Source: Lelliottia amnigena (lineage in GTDB: Bacteria; Pseudomonadota; Gammaproteobacteria; Enterobacterales; Enterobacteriaceae). From it: a stretch of 64,000 nt of DNA. Shown piece by piece: positions 50,369 through 60,632 of this stretch (positions are counted from its first letter, which is position 1; every line of letters starts with the position of its first letter). The stretch is from the NCBI GenBank assembly GCA_900635465.1, contig LR134135.1:3348001-3412000 (forward strand). The letters are read 5' to 3'. The notes under the pieces were generated by a model. It was not told the origin of the DNA, did not search any database, and saw only the letters and a list, made by a program, of their open reading frames with translations. The translations under genes were made by a program, and so were the position numbers.

Positions 50369-51405
50369 TGAGTTCAGCCGTTCAACAGGCACGGCAGGGG
50401 GTGTTTCTCGGCACATCCTGCATCCTTTCTATTGCCTTGCTTATTCTGGTCATCGCTATTGGCGTCAGCGTGGGTGAGCTATCGATTCCGCTGCAAACCG
50501 TGTTTTACGCGATCGGCAATAAAATGGGATTCACCGATGTGCCGCTGAGTCGCATTTTTGAAAGTGTGATTTGGGACTTTCGCCTGAGCCGTGCATTGGT
50601 TGCGGCTTGCTGCGGCGCGGGGCTGGCCATTTGTGGGGCAGTACTCCAGAGCCTGCTGAAAAATGCGCTCGCAGAACCGTATGTTCTCGGGGTCTCTGCG
50701 GGAGCCTCGACAGGCGCAGTGTCTGTTGTGGTATTAGGCATCGGGACAGGCGCAGTTTCGCTCTCCGCGGGCGCGTTTGCCGGTGCTTTTGCTGCCTTTG
50801 TGTTTGTCGCGCTCCTGACTAATGGCGCGCGTGGCGGTAACGAGCGCACTATCCTGGCGGGCGTTGCCGCCTCGCAGCTGTTTAATGCCATCACCGCCTA
50901 CACCATCAGCACTTCCGCCAGCGCTCAGCAGGCCCGTGATGTGATGTTCTGGCTGCTGGGCAGTTTTAGCGGCGTCAGATGGCCTGAGCTCCAGTTGGTG
51001 CTGATCGTCGTGCTGACCGGATTAGCTATCTGCCTTTACTATTCTCGTGCTCTGGATGCCTTTACGTTTGGCGATGATGCCGCAGCGTCGCTTGGGATCG
51101 CCGTCCCGTGGGTGCGTTTAATTCTATTCACCGTCACAGCGCTTATTACCGCAACCATTGTCAGCATGGCGGGCTCTATTGGCTTTGTCGGCCTGGTCGT
51201 TCCGCATGTGATGCGCTATTTCTTTGGGCCGCTGCATCGCACATTGCTCATCGCCAGCGCCCTGGCGGGTGCCATTTTGATGGTGCTTGCCGATATTGCG
51301 TCTCGTCTGCTGATTGCACCGCAAAGCCTGCCGGTGGGTGTCGTCACCGCCCTGGTTGGCGTACCGTTCTTTGCCCTTATTATCTATCGTTCAAGGAATA
51401 AGTGA
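50368..51405 (+). CDS. Siderophore-type ABC transporter permease (FecCD family)
   Basis: 345-residue permease of the BtuC/FecCD family with about ten helices. Conserved segments: FRLSRALVAACCGAGLAICGAVLQSLLKNALAEP-type N-terminal region, GFVGLVVPHVMRYFFG and LPVGVVTALVGVPFF near the end. It forms a homodimeric channel. Starts in the stop of the binding protein gene and ends in the start of the ATPase gene. Confidence 0.9.
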   Translation: MSSAVQQARQGVFLGTSCILSIALLILVIAIGVSVGELSIPLQTVFYAIGNKMGFTDVPLSRIFESVIWDFRLSRALVAACCGAGLAICGAVLQSLLKNALAEPYVLGVSAGASTGAVSVVVLGIGTGAVSLSAGAFAGAFAAFVFVALLTNGARGGNERTILAGVAASQLFNAITAYTISTSASAQQARDVMFWLLGSFSGVRWPELQLVLIVVLTGLAICLYYSRALDAFTFGDDAAASLGIAVPWVRLILFTVTALITATIVSMAGSIGFVGLVVPHVMRYFFGPLHRTLLIASALAGAILMVLADIASRLLIAPQSLPVGVVTALVGVPFFALIIYRSRNK

Positions 51406-52166
51406 TGAGCATCACTGCCGAAAATATTACCTGGAAGGTGGGTAAAAAAGTTATCGTCAACAATGTCTCACTGAGGGTTTCTCGTGGGCAAACGGTTGGG
51501 TTACTTGGCCCAAACGGTTCAGGTAAATCCTCTTTGCTGCGCGTTCTGGCGGGCTTGCGTCGTCCTCACTCGGGCTGCGTCACGCTGGACGATAAAAACA
51601 TTAGCCAGATCACCAAAAAACAGCTGGCGCGCCGCGTCGCTTTTGTTGAACAGCATGGAATGACAGAAGCGAATATGCGCGTTCGCGATGTGGTGAAACT
51701 CGGCCGCATCCCCCATCATTCGCCTTTTTCGAACTGGAGCACGCAGGACGATGAAACCGTCACTGCTGCGCTGGAACGTGTGGATATGCTCCAAAAAAGC
51801 GAGCAAGGCTGGCAAAGTTTATCCGGCGGTGAACGCCAGCGCGTGCACATTGCCCGCGCGCTTGCGCAGACACCAACCGAGATCCTGCTTGATGAACCCA
51901 CGAACCATCTGGATATTCATCATCAAATACAGTTGATGAAACTCATCAGCGAATTACCCGTCACCAGCATTGTGGCCATCCACGATCTCAACCATGCGTC
52001 GATGTTCTGTGACGCACTCATCGTGATGCAAAATGGAGAAATCGTTGCTTCCGGAACACCTGATGAGATCCTGACCGAAACGCTGTTGTGGGATGTCTTC
52101 CGGGTCGAAACGAAAATTGAAATTTCACCGTTTCATGGCAAAAAACATATCCACTACATCGCTTAA
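51405..52166 (+). CDS. Siderophore-type ABC transporter ATPase
   Basis: 253-residue ATPase with Walker A GPNGSGKSS (about 35-43), signature LSGGERQR and Walker B ILLDEPTNHLD. Start taken as ATG at 51405 overlapping the permease stop (TGATG); a GTG at 51402 is possible. Energises uptake with the two preceding proteins. Confidence 0.9.
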   Translation: MSITAENITWKVGKKVIVNNVSLRVSRGQTVGLLGPNGSGKSSLLRVLAGLRRPHSGCVTLDDKNISQITKKQLARRVAFVEQHGMTEANMRVRDVVKLGRIPHHSPFSNWSTQDDETVTAALERVDMLQKSEQGWQSLSGGERQRVHIARALAQTPTEILLDEPTNHLDIHHQIQLMKLISELPVTSIVAIHDLNHASMFCDALIVMQNGEIVASGTPDEILTETLLWDVFRVETKIEISPFHGKKHIHYIA

Positions 52167-52181
52167 CGCCGGGTAACCCGC

Positions 52182-53429
52182 ATGTCTTTGCCTCTCTTTC
52201 GGCCAGCCGCACAGGTCTGGCCGCCTGTGTTACTGGGTAGCCAGTTTGTTTTCAACATCGGTTTTTATGCTGTCGTTCCCTTTCTTGCGATCTTTTTGCG
52301 CGAAGACATGATGCTCTCCGGCGGGCTGATTGGGCTGATCCTTGGGCTGCGGACCTTTTCCCAACAAGGGATGTTTTTCGTGGGTGGAGCCCTATCAGAC
52401 CGATTCGGGGCACGTATCGTGATCCTGGCCGGCTGTCTTATTCGCGTGTCGGGTTATTTGCTGCTGGCGTTTGGGCAATCGCTTTGGCCGATTATAGTGG
52501 GAGCCTGTTTGACCGGGATTGGCGGAGCGCTGTTTTCGCCCTCCATTGAAGCATTGCTGGCGAAAGCCGGAACACAAAGTGAGGCGCGGGGCAAACGCAG
52601 TCGTGCGGAGTGGTTTGCGCTGTTTGCCGTGTGTGGCGAGCTGGGGGCTGTACTTGGGCCGGTTGCAGGAGCCCTCATGACGGGACTTGGTTTCCGCCAG
52701 GTTGCACTGGCCGGCGCGAGTGTCTTTGTCGTGGCGTTGATCGTCCTGTTTTTCGCGCTGCCTTCTGCGCCTGCAAAAAAGCAAACGCTTGAAATGACAC
52801 CGTGGTGGACCACCTTCCGTCAGCCGCGTTTTGTCGCCTTCATTATCGCCTACAGCGCATGGTTACTGAGTTACAACCAACTTTATCTGGCACTGCCCGT
52901 CGAAATTCAACGTGCTGGCGGCAGCGAAAAAGATTTGGGACCGCTTTTTATGCTGGCCTCGGTATTGATTATTGCCTTTCAACTTCCGCTGGCACGTTTT
53001 GCGCGTCGTATGGGTCCTACCAGGATCCTTCCCTTTGGGTTCCTGTTCGTCTCCGCCTCCTTTGTCAGCGTCGCCCTGTTCGCGGCAACAGTCCCGCCGG
53101 AGGGGTGGCTTCGACTCTTGCCGTCCGCCTGTTTTGTCACGCTGTTAACGCTGGGCCAGATGCTGCTGGTGCCCGCCGCAAAAGATCTCATCCCCTGGTT
53201 TGCTGATGAGGCAACGCTTGGTGCACATTATGGCGCGCTGGCCACAGCCGGGGGCTGCGCTGTGCTGGCGGGGAATCTCCTGTTCGGCAGTCAACTTGAT
53301 CATGCTTTAGTGCCGTCGAAAGAGGCCATTTATCCCTGGTTGCAGTTAGCCTTTTTCCCGCTGTGCAGCGCGATAGCGATGGTGATCATTTGCCGTCCGA
53401 TGCAAGGCGCGCGTGGTCGTAAAGTTTAA
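52182..53429 (+). CDS. MFS transporter linked to the ABC operon
   Basis: 415-residue 12-helix MFS protein, MdtH-like in form, with the loop motif GGALSDRFGARIVI after helix 2 and the helix-5 antiporter-like segment GELGAVLGPVAGALM. It begins 16 bases after the ATPase stop, so it is probably the fourth gene of the operon. A role in exporting the same chelator or its breakdown product is an inference. Ends with a 4-base convergent overlap with ygbA. Confidence 0.85.
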   Translation: MSLPLFRPAAQVWPPVLLGSQFVFNIGFYAVVPFLAIFLREDMMLSGGLIGLILGLRTFSQQGMFFVGGALSDRFGARIVILAGCLIRVSGYLLLAFGQSLWPIIVGACLTGIGGALFSPSIEALLAKAGTQSEARGKRSRAEWFALFAVCGELGAVLGPVAGALMTGLGFRQVALAGASVFVVALIVLFFALPSAPAKKQTLEMTPWWTTFRQPRFVAFIIAYSAWLLSYNQLYLALPVEIQRAGGSEKDLGPLFMLASVLIIAFQLPLARFARRMGPTRILPFGFLFVSASFVSVALFAATVPPEGWLRLLPSACFVTLLTLGQMLLVPAAKDLIPWFADEATLGAHYGALATAGGCAVLAGNLLFGSQLDHALVPSKEAIYPWLQLAFFPLCSAIAMVIICRPMQGARGRKV

Positions 53430-53776
53430 GCCTTATTTTTGGGTCGGCATTTCTCGGGCAGTTCCGGCACCGGGCGGCGGTCGTCTATCAAATGACGAAT
53501 AGTGAGGATCGGATGACGCCATAACATACGTGGCCCGGCCCAGCGCATAACCTGTTTCATCTCTTCTCGTTTTGCAGGTTGGTAGCAGTGGACAGGGCAC
53601 TGTTTACAGGCTGGTTTATCTTCTCCAAAAACGCATTTATCCAGTCGTTTGTCTGCATACGCGTTCAAGGCCTGATAATACCCAGGCTCGCAAGATGCCT
53701 GAGGGCATTGCGTTTCATAGAGCGCGATCATTTTACCGATCGTCTCTTTTTCACGAGAGATTCGTTTTCCTGACAT
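53426..53776 (-). CDS. ygbA: YgbA-like nitrous oxide-stimulated promoter family protein
   Basis: 116 residues (E. coli YgbA 117) with a cysteine-rich core (CPQASCEPGYY, CVFG, CKQCPVHCYQP) and conserved MRWAGPRMLWRHPILTIRHL. Part of the NsrR regulon in E. coli and thought to help recovery from nitrosative stress; its biochemical role is unknown. An NsrR-like half-site lies upstream. Confidence 0.9.
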   Translation of the reverse strand: MSGKRISREKETIGKMIALYETQCPQASCEPGYYQALNAYADKRLDKCVFGEDKPACKQCPVHCYQPAKREEMKQVMRWAGPRMLWRHPILTIRHLIDDRRPVPELPEKCRPKNKA

Positions 53777-53808
53777 AACAGATCACCCATTAATAAATTG
53801 CATGAATA

Positions 53809-53817
53809 ATACATCTT
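53809..53817 (-). promoter_or_regulatory. NsrR-like half-site before ygbA
   Basis: AAGATGTAT on the minus strand matches one half of the NsrR palindrome; the other half is poor. Confidence 0.5.
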
Positions 53818-53904
53818 TAAAATCGCCTTTTCAGCTTGATTTCATTTGTTGCATTTCATTTTCTGAAGACGGCTTCCAGTTATAGATTTGTTTTCGCCCA
53901 TAAC

Positions 53905-53924
53905 CACTGGCATTTTATACAGGT
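53905..53924. promoter_or_regulatory. Candidate LexA box before the SymE-like gene
   Basis: CACTGGCATTTTATACAGGT keeps the CTG-N10-CAG frame of a LexA box with an AT-rich centre and a good right half (TATACAG); the left half departs from consensus. E. coli symE is itself LexA-regulated. Confidence 0.5.
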
Positions 53925-53963
53925 GATTTCATTCCCTTTTCGTCTGCTGTTAATGGAGCCTGT

Positions 53964-54194
53964 ATGTCTGATATCCCGATCACCCCGTCACAACGCCATC
54001 TCAAAGTGGGCTACTTTAGAAAGCGCCATGAAGATCGTAATACCAAAATTCCAAAACGTTACAGCGTTCATGCGGCACTGAGCCTAAAAGGCGACTGGCT
54101 CGAAAAAGCAGGGTTTAAAACCCATTCGCAGGTCAGTGTGAGAGTCGAACACGGAAAATTGCTCATTGAGTTGATGAAAGAAGACACAGCATAA
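53964..54194 (+). CDS. SymE-like small protein (possible type I toxin)
   Basis: 76 residues. The C-terminal half (HAALSLKGDWLEKAGFKTHS followed by QVSVRVEHGKLLIEL) matches the AbrB-fold core of SymE, an SOS-induced RNA-cleaving toxin of E. coli controlled by the antisense RNA SymR. It is shorter than SymE (113) and lacks its C-terminal extension. GGAG precedes the ATG. It lies alone between divergent ygbA and mutS. An antisense RNA cannot be recognised by eye. Function inferred from similarity only. Confidence 0.75.
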   Translation: MSDIPITPSQRHLKVGYFRKRHEDRNTKIPKRYSVHAALSLKGDWLEKAGFKTHSQVSVRVEHGKLLIELMKEDTA

Positions 54195-54307
54195 AGTCTC
54201 GACATTTTGCTGCCCCCTGTCATTTGTTCATGCGACAATAGAGGTAACTAACGGCCAGCAGGTCGCGCAAAACGCAATAATTTCAATGAAATGGATATCT
54301 TAACTCC

Positions 54308-56869
54308 ATGAGCACAATCGAAAATTTAACCGCACACACGCCGATGATGCAGCAGTATCTGAAACTCAAAGCTCAGCATCCGGAAATCCTGCTTTTTTAT
54401 CGGATGGGGGATTTTTACGAGCTTTTCTATGATGATGCAAAACGCGCGTCACAGCTGCTCGACATCTCACTGACCAAGCGTGGCGCATCGGCGGGTGAAC
54501 CTATTCCGATGGCGGGCATTCCGCATCATGCCGTAGAAAACTACCTGGCGAAGCTCGTCAACCAAGGCGAGTCCGTCGCGATTTGCGAACAGATTGGCGA
54601 TCCGGCCACGTCAAAAGGTCCGGTGGAACGCAAAGTGGTTCGCATCGTCACACCAGGCACTATCAGTGACGAAGCGCTGTTACAGGAGCGACAGGATAAC
54701 CTGCTGGCGGCGATCTGGCAGGACAGCAAAGGTTACGGTTATGCCACGCTGGATATTAGCTCCGGTCGTTTTCGTTTGAGTGAACCCGCCGATCGCGAAA
54801 CGATGGCGGCTGAATTGCAACGAACGAATCCTGCAGAACTCCTGTACGCCGAAGATTTTGCGGAAATGGCACTGATTGAGGGCCGTCGGGGCCTGCGTCG
54901 CCGTCCGTTATGGGAATTTGAAATTGATACGGCGCGCCAGCAGTTAAACCTGCAGTTTGGTACGCGGGATCTGATTGGCTTTGGCGTTGAGAATGCACCG
55001 CGTGGCCTGTGCGCCGCAGGCTGTCTGTTGCAGTACGTGAAAGACACCCAACGCACGACCCTTCCCCATATCCGTTCGATTACGATGGAACGCCAGCAGG
55101 ACAGCATCATCATGGATGCCGCTACACGTCGTAATCTCGAAATCACTCAGAATTTGGCCGGTGGCGTGGAAAACACCCTCGCCGCCGTGCTCGACAGCAC
55201 CGTCACGCCAATGGGTAGCCGTATGCTCAAGCGCTGGTTGCATATGCCCGTGCGAGATACGGATGTGCTGGTCAGCCGCCAGCAAACCATCGGTGCGTTG
55301 CAGGATCGCTTTACAGAGCTGCAACCCGTGCTGCGCCAGGTGGGAGATTTAGAACGTATTCTTGCTCGCCTGGCACTTCGTACGGCGCGCCCACGCGATC
55401 TGGCTCGCATGCGTCATGCCTTCCAGCAGCTTCCGGCATTACGTGTGCAACTGGCCGAAGTGAACAGCGCACCCGTACAAAAACTGCGCGAAACGATGGG
55501 TGAATTCACAGAGCTGTGCGAATTACTGGAGCACGCGGTTGTTGAAGCCCCACCGGTTCTGGTTCGTGATGGCGGCGTCATTGCCCCTGGCTATCACGAG
55601 GAACTCGATGAATGGCGAGCCCTGGCCGACGGCGCAACGGATTACCTCGATAAACTGGAAATCCGCGAGCGCGAGCGTTTGGGTCTGGATACGTTGAAAG
55701 TCGGCTATAACGCTATTCACGGCTATTACATTCAAATCAGCCGTGGTCAGAGCCACCACGCCCCGATTCACTATGTCCGTCGTCAGACACTTAAGAACGC
55801 CGAGCGTTATATCATTCCTGAACTGAAAGAGTATGAGGACAAAGTTCTCACCTCCAAAGGTAAAGCGCTGGCGCTTGAAAAACAGCTTTATGAAGAGCTG
55901 TTCGATATGCTGATGCCACATCTCGCCGAGTTACAGGCAAGCGCAAGCGCGTTGGCTGAACTCGATGTGCTGATCAACCTGGCAGAACGCGCCGACACCC
56001 TAAATTACGCTTGCCCAACCTTTATTGATAAACCCGGCATTCGTATCACCGAGGGCCGTCATCCCGTTGTCGAGCAGGTATTGCGCGAACCCTTTATTGC
56101 TAACCCGCTTAACCTGTCTCCGCAACGCCGTATGCTGATTATCACCGGTCCAAATATGGGCGGTAAAAGCACCTACATGCGGCAGACTGCGTTGATTGCC
56201 CTGCTGGCCTATATTGGTAGCTACGTTCCCGCGCAGAAAGTCGAAATCGGTCCTATCGATCGCATTTTCACCCGCGTGGGCGCTGCGGACGATCTGGCGA
56301 GCGGCCGCTCAACCTTTATGGTCGAAATGACCGAAACGGCGAATATTCTGCATAATGCGACTGAAAACAGTCTGGTGTTGATGGATGAGATTGGTCGCGG
56401 TACATCAACCTATGATGGTCTTTCTCTGGCGTGGGCCTGCGCCGAAAGTCTGGCGAATAAAATCAAAGCGCTAACCCTTTTTGCGACGCATTATTTCGAG
56501 CTAACGCAGTTACCAGAAAAAATGGAAGGCGTGGCGAATGTGCATCTGGATGCGCTGGAGCACGGAGATACCATTGCGTTTATGCATACGGTTCAGGATG
56601 GTGCTGCCAGCAAGAGTTACGGCCTTGCCGTTGCCGCGCTGGCCGGTGTGCCAAAAGAAGTGATTAAACGTGCGCGTCAGAAGCTACGCGAACTGGAAAG
56701 CTTATCGCCAAATGCAGCTGCGACTCAGGTGGATGGTTCACAAATGTCGCTCCTGATGCCAGCGGAAGAGACATCACCTGCGGTGGAAGCTCTTGAAAAT
56801 CTCGATCCGGACTCTCTGACGCCGCGTCAGGCGTTAGAGTGGATTTATCGTTTGAAGAATTTAGTGTGA
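54308..56869 (+). CDS. mutS: DNA mismatch repair protein MutS
   Basis: 853 residues, as in E. coli. N-terminal mismatch-reading motif with the phenylalanine and glutamate of GDFYELF (about 35-41), Walker [10 protein letters not shown] (about 614-622) and the C-terminal tetramer helix. Recognises mismatches and recruits MutL. The gene is intact. Confidence 0.98.
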   Translation: MSTIENLTAHTPMMQQYLKLKAQHPEILLFYRMGDFYELFYDDAKRASQLLDISLTKRGASAGEPIPMAGIPHHAVENYLAKLVNQGESVAICEQIGDPATSKGPVERKVVRIVTPGTISDEALLQERQDNLLAAIWQDSKGYGYATLDISSGRFRLSEPADRETMAAELQRTNPAELLYAEDFAEMALIEGRRGLRRRPLWEFEIDTARQQLNLQFGTRDLIGFGVENAPRGLCAAGCLLQYVKDTQRTTLPHIRSITMERQQDSIIMDAATRRNLEITQNLAGGVENTLAAVLDSTVTPMGSRMLKRWLHMPVRDTDVLVSRQQTIGALQDRFTELQPVLRQVGDLERILARLALRTARPRDLARMRHAFQQLPALRVQLAEVNSAPVQKLRETMGEFTELCELLEHAVVEAPPVLVRDGGVIAPGYHEELDEWRALADGATDYLDKLEIRERERLGLDTLKVGYNAIHGYYIQISRGQSHHAPIHYVRRQTLKNAERYIIPELKEYEDKVLTSKGKALALEKQLYEELFDMLMPHLAELQASASALAELDVLINLAERADTLNYACPTFIDKPGIRITEGRHPVVEQVLREPFIANPLNLSPQRRMLIITGPNMGGKSTYMRQTALIALLAYIGSYVPAQKVEIGPIDRIFTRVGAADDLASGRSTFMVEMTETANILHNATENSLVLMDEIGRGTSTYDGLSLAWACAESLANKIKALTLFATHYFELTQLPEKMEGVANVHLDALEHGDTIAFMHTVQDGAASKSYGLAVAALAGVPKEVIKRARQKLRELESLSPNAAATQVDGSQMSLLMPAEETSPAVEALENLDPDSLTPRQALEWIYRLKNLV

Positions 56870-56912
56870 TAACAGTGCCCGACAGAATATGTCGGGCCAG
56901 TTAAGCCCAAAG

Positions 56913-56943
56913 AAAAAGGCCAGTCTTTCGACCGGCCTTTTTT
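56913..56943. terminator. Bidirectional terminator between mutS and rpoS
   Basis: AAAAAGGCC-aGTC-tttc-GACc-GGCCTTTTT: stem with one mismatch, A run on one side and T run on the other, serving both convergent genes. Confidence 0.88.
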
Positions 56944-56956
56944 GATGAAAAGGTCA

Positions 56957-57949
56957 TTATTCGCGGAACAGCGCTTCGATATTCAGTCCTTGCCCCTGCA
57001 GAATCTCACGCAGACGACGCAAACCTTCTACCTGAATCTGACGAACACGTTCACGAGTCAGACCAATCTCACGGCCAACATCTTCCAGTGTCGCAGCTTC
57101 ATACCCTAACAGACCGAAACGACGTGCCAGCACTTCACGCTGTTTGGCGTTCAGTTCGAACAGCCATTTGACGATACTTTGTTTCATATCATCATCTTGC
57201 GTGGTGTCTTCCGGGCCGTTGTCTTTTTCATCGGCCAGGATGTCCAGCAGCGCTTTTTCGGAATCGCCACCCAGTGGGGTGTCGACTGAGGTAATGCGCT
57301 CATTGAGACGCAGCATACGGCTTACGTCATCAACCGGTTTATCGAGTTGCTCTGCAATCTCTTCTGCACTTGGCTCGTGGTCCAGTTTATGGGACAACTC
57401 GCGCGCGGTACGCAGATAGACGTTCAACTCTTTGACGATGTGAATCGGCAAACGAATCGTACGGGTTTGGTTCATGATTGCCCGTTCGATGGTCTGACGA
57501 ATCCACCAGGTAGCGTAAGTCGAGAATCGGAACCCACGTTCAGGGTCAAACTTCTCAACTGCGCGGATCAAGCCCAGGTTACCCTCTTCAATCAGATCCA
57601 GCAGTGCCAGACCACGATTGCTGTAACGACGGGCAATTTTCACAACCAAACGCAAGTTACTTTCAATCATGCGACGGCGTGAGGCAACATCTCCACGCAG
57701 TGCGCGACGCGCGAAATAAACTTCTTCTTCGGCTGTTAACAGTGGAGAATAACCAATCTCCCCAAGGTAAAGCTGAGTCGCGTCAAGCACACGCTGTGTG
57801 GCGCCCTGCGATAACAGCTCTTCTTCAGCTAAATCGTTATCACTGGGTTCCTCTTCAACTAAGACTTTCTCATCAAAAGACTCGGTTCCGTTCTCATCAA
57901 ATTCCGCGTCTTCATTTAAATCATGAACTTTCAGCGTATTCTGACTCAT
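56957..57949 (-). CDS. rpoS: RNA polymerase sigma factor RpoS
   Basis: 330 residues, same as E. coli; master sigma factor of stationary phase and general stress. Regions 1.2, 2 ([17 protein letters not shown]), 3 and 4 ([27 protein letters not shown]) are complete. The ATG at 57949 gives [17 protein letters not shown]. In E. coli its main promoter lies inside nlpD and its long leader is the target of the sRNAs DsrA, RprA and ArcZ. Confidence 0.98.
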   Translation of the reverse strand: MSQNTLKVHDLNEDAEFDENGTESFDEKVLVEEEPSDNDLAEEELLSQGATQRVLDATQLYLGEIGYSPLLTAEEEVYFARRALRGDVASRRRMIESNLRLVVKIARRYSNRGLALLDLIEEGNLGLIRAVEKFDPERGFRFSTYATWWIRQTIERAIMNQTRTIRLPIHIVKELNVYLRTARELSHKLDHEPSAEEIAEQLDKPVDDVSRMLRLNERITSVDTPLGGDSEKALLDILADEKDNGPEDTTQDDDMKQSIVKWLFELNAKQREVLARRFGLLGYEAATLEDVGREIGLTRERVRQIQVEGLRRLREILQGQGLNIEALFRE

Positions 57950-58009
57950 AAGGTGGCTCCTACCCGTGATCCCTGAACGAGACATCCTGAAGTGGCATGC
58001 CCCGCCAAA

Positions 58010-59134
58010 TTATCGCTGCGGCAAATACTGCAGCGGGTTTACGGATTTCCCCTTGTAACGAATTTCAAAATGCAAGCGTGTAGAACTGGTTCCGGTGCTA
58101 CCCATGGTAGCGATTTTTTGCCCCGCCTTGATTTCTTGTTGCTCCCGGACCAGCATTGTATCGTTATGGGCGTAGGCACTCAGGTAATCATCGTTATGTT
58201 TTATGATAATAAGATTACCGTAACCGCGCAGAGCGTTACCGGCATATACAACGCGTCCATCTGCGGTCGCGGTAATAGCCTGTCCCTTACTTCCTGCGAT
58301 ATCGATCCCTTTATTTCCCCCCTCGGAGGAAGAGAAGTTTTCGAATACTTTACCGTCAGTTGGCCAGCGCCAGGTGGAGATAGGCGCACTGGAGGTCATA
58401 CTGCTGGCAGTCGGTACGGTAGAGCTAACCACAGGTGCCGTAGTCGGTGCTGTGACGACAGTCGCAGACGCCTTATTATTCGGCAACATTTTGTTAGCAC
58501 TCTGTTCACCTGAGTCCTCAGAATACGTAATTGTGGGCTGTGAAGCAACCACTGCGCTTGTATTTTGCGCAGGTTTAACGCTGTTATTTTGAGCGGTGAC
58601 ATCCGCTGCGGAGACAGAGTTACCCGGCGTTAATGGCGTACCGGTCGCATTACCGACCTGAAGCGTTTGCCCAACTTCCAGGCCATACGGGGCCTGCACG
58701 CTATTTCGCTGCGCAAGGTCACGGAAATCGTTCCCGGTGATCCACGCGATATAGAAAAGCGTGTCGCCACGTTTAACCGTATACGTACTCCCGCCGGTGT
58801 AGCTTCCTTTGGGAATATTCCCATACTTACGGTTATAGACTATGCGGCCATTCTCGGTCTGCACAGTTTGTTGCACTGGTTGCATCTGCGTTGGCTGTGC
58901 AGCAGGAGGCTGCATCGGCTGAATTGGCGGATTTTGTTGCGTTGTTGCTGTGCCCATTTTTGGTGGAGGGGTAATTAGCATTCCGCCGGACGAATTTTCG
59001 GAACCGCTATTACCACCGACAGAGCTCACCGGAGCAGGGGCGTTATTAGAACTTGTACAACCTGCCAGCCAAAGTGAAACCAGTGACAATGCCGCAACAC
59101 GGCTGATGGTGAATTTTGGGCTTCCCGCGCTCAT
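58010..59134 (-). CDS. nlpD: Murein hydrolase activator NlpD
   Basis: 374-residue outer-membrane lipoprotein (lipobox LAGC) that activates amidase AmiC in cell division. A proline/glutamine-rich linker, a LysM domain ([20 protein letters not shown]) and a C-terminal LytM domain without the full set of catalytic metal ligands. Upstream of rpoS, same strand. Confidence 0.96.
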   Translation of the reverse strand: MSAGSPKFTISRVAALSLVSLWLAGCTSSNNAPAPVSSVGGNSGSENSSGGMLITPPPKMGTATTQQNPPIQPMQPPAAQPTQMQPVQQTVQTENGRIVYNRKYGNIPKGSYTGGSTYTVKRGDTLFYIAWITGNDFRDLAQRNSVQAPYGLEVGQTLQVGNATGTPLTPGNSVSAADVTAQNNSVKPAQNTSAVVASQPTITYSEDSGEQSANKMLPNNKASATVVTAPTTAPVVSSTVPTASSMTSSAPISTWRWPTDGKVFENFSSSEGGNKGIDIAGSKGQAITATADGRVVYAGNALRGYGNLIIIKHNDDYLSAYAHNDTMLVREQQEIKAGQKIATMGSTGTSSTRLHFEIRYKGKSVNPLQYLPQR

Positions 59135-59250
59135 TTATCCCCCAGGAATGTGTTAACTACCAGTGACTTAAAATTAACCGTAATCGCACAAACGGTTTGC
59201 GCCTCACCATACGCTGAATTTTCCTGAAAAACCCTGGAAAATTCCGAGTC

Positions 59251-59877
59251 TCAGGCCAGTTCTCCCTTCACGAGAGGCACAAACCGCACGGCTTCTACAG
59301 TATCGATGATGTACTCGTCATCCCGCCGACGAACGCGCTTTAGCAGCTGATGTTCATCGCCCACGGGTAACACGAGAATGCCGCCATTCGCCAGTTGCGA
59401 CAAGAGCGCAGCGGGGATTTCAAGCGGTGCAGCCGTCACGATAATAGCGTCAAACGGAGCGCGGGCTTGCCACCCCTGCCATCCGTCACCGTGACGTGTA
59501 GAAACATTATGTAAATCCAGCTGTTTAAGACGACGGCGCGCATGCCATTGCAAGCTTTTGATGCGCTCAACAGAGCAGACATGATGAACGAAATGGGCCA
59601 GAATTGCCGTCTGATAACCCGACCCTGTCCCTATTTCGAGAACGCGAGATTCCGGCGTCAGCTCCAGTAATTCCGTCATACGCGCAACCATATAGGGCTG
59701 AGAGATTGTCTGCCCCTGTCCTATGGGTAAGGCCACGTTTTCCCACGCTTTGTGTTCAAACGCCTCATCCACAAATTTCTCGCGCGGTACCTGCGAGATA
59801 GCCTCCAGCACACGCTCGTCGGCGATGCCCTGGCTGCGCAATTGATTCAGAAGTGCTTGTACACGTTGACTTACCAT
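59251..59877 (-). CDS. pcm: Protein-L-isoaspartate O-methyltransferase Pcm
   Basis: 208 residues. Methylates isoaspartyl residues in damaged proteins. SAM-binding motif [15 protein letters not shown] and the family's [15 protein letters not shown]. Overlaps surE by 7 bases. Confidence 0.97.
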   Translation of the reverse strand: MVSQRVQALLNQLRSQGIADERVLEAISQVPREKFVDEAFEHKAWENVALPIGQGQTISQPYMVARMTELLELTPESRVLEIGTGSGYQTAILAHFVHHVCSVERIKSLQWHARRRLKQLDLHNVSTRHGDGWQGWQARAPFDAIIVTAAPLEIPAALLSQLANGGILVLPVGDEHQLLKRVRRRDDEYIIDTVEAVRFVPLVKGELA

Positions 59878-60632
59878 TGCGTGTTCACCCCGGCACGTTC
59901 AAGCCAGCCTGACACCACATCTTGCGCGTTGTACGCAGTTAAATCTACGTGCAACGGGGTGACGGAGACATACCCTTCATCCACGGCTGCAAAATCGGTA
60001 TCCGGGCCTGCGTCGCATTTATCGCCAGGAGGACCAATCCAGTAAAGCGTATTGCCGCGCGGATCCTGCTGCGGAATCACCTGGTCAGCCGGATGTCGGC
60101 TGCCACAGCGCGTCACGCGAATGCCTTTGATTTCGTCAAGAGGCAGATCGGGAACGTTGATATTCAGAATACGTCCTGTGCGCAGCGGTTCACGGCTGAG
60201 CGCACGCAGAATCGAACAGGTTACCGCTGCGGCTGTATCGTAGTGCTGGTGGCCATTCAGGGAGACCGCCAGCGCAGGGAATCCCAAATGGCGGCCTTCC
60301 ATCGCGGCGGCGACGGTACCCGAGTAAATCACGTCATCCCCCAGATTTGGACCCGCGTTAATCCCCGACACGACCACATCCGGCCCGGGACGCATCAGCG
60401 CATTGACGCCCAAAAACACGCAGTCGGTCGGCGTGCCCATTTGCACGGCGATATCGCCATTCTCAAACGCAAACGTACGAAGTGACGATTCCAGCGTCAA
60501 TGAATTGGACGCCCCGCTGCGGTTACGGTCAGGAGCAACAACCTGCACGTCGGCAAACTCGCGCAGGTATTTCGCCAGCGTCTGAATGCCCGGTGCATGT
60601 ATCCCATCATCGTTACTCAGCAATATTCGCAT
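59871..60632 (-). CDS. surE: 5'/3'-nucleotidase SurE
   Basis: 253 residues, E. coli length. Metal-dependent nucleotide phosphatase with N-terminal [10 protein letters not shown] and [10 protein letters not shown]. The ATG at 60632 gives [10 protein letters not shown] and lies 20 bases inside truD. Confidence 0.97.
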   Translation of the reverse strand: MRILLSNDDGIHAPGIQTLAKYLREFADVQVVAPDRNRSGASNSLTLESSLRTFAFENGDIAVQMGTPTDCVFLGVNALMRPGPDVVVSGINAGPNLGDDVIYSGTVAAAMEGRHLGFPALAVSLNGHQHYDTAAAVTCSILRALSREPLRTGRILNINVPDLPLDEIKGIRVTRCGSRHPADQVIPQQDPRGNTLYWIGPPGDKCDAGPDTDFAAVDEGYVSVTPLHVDLTAYNAQDVVSGWLERAGVNTQW

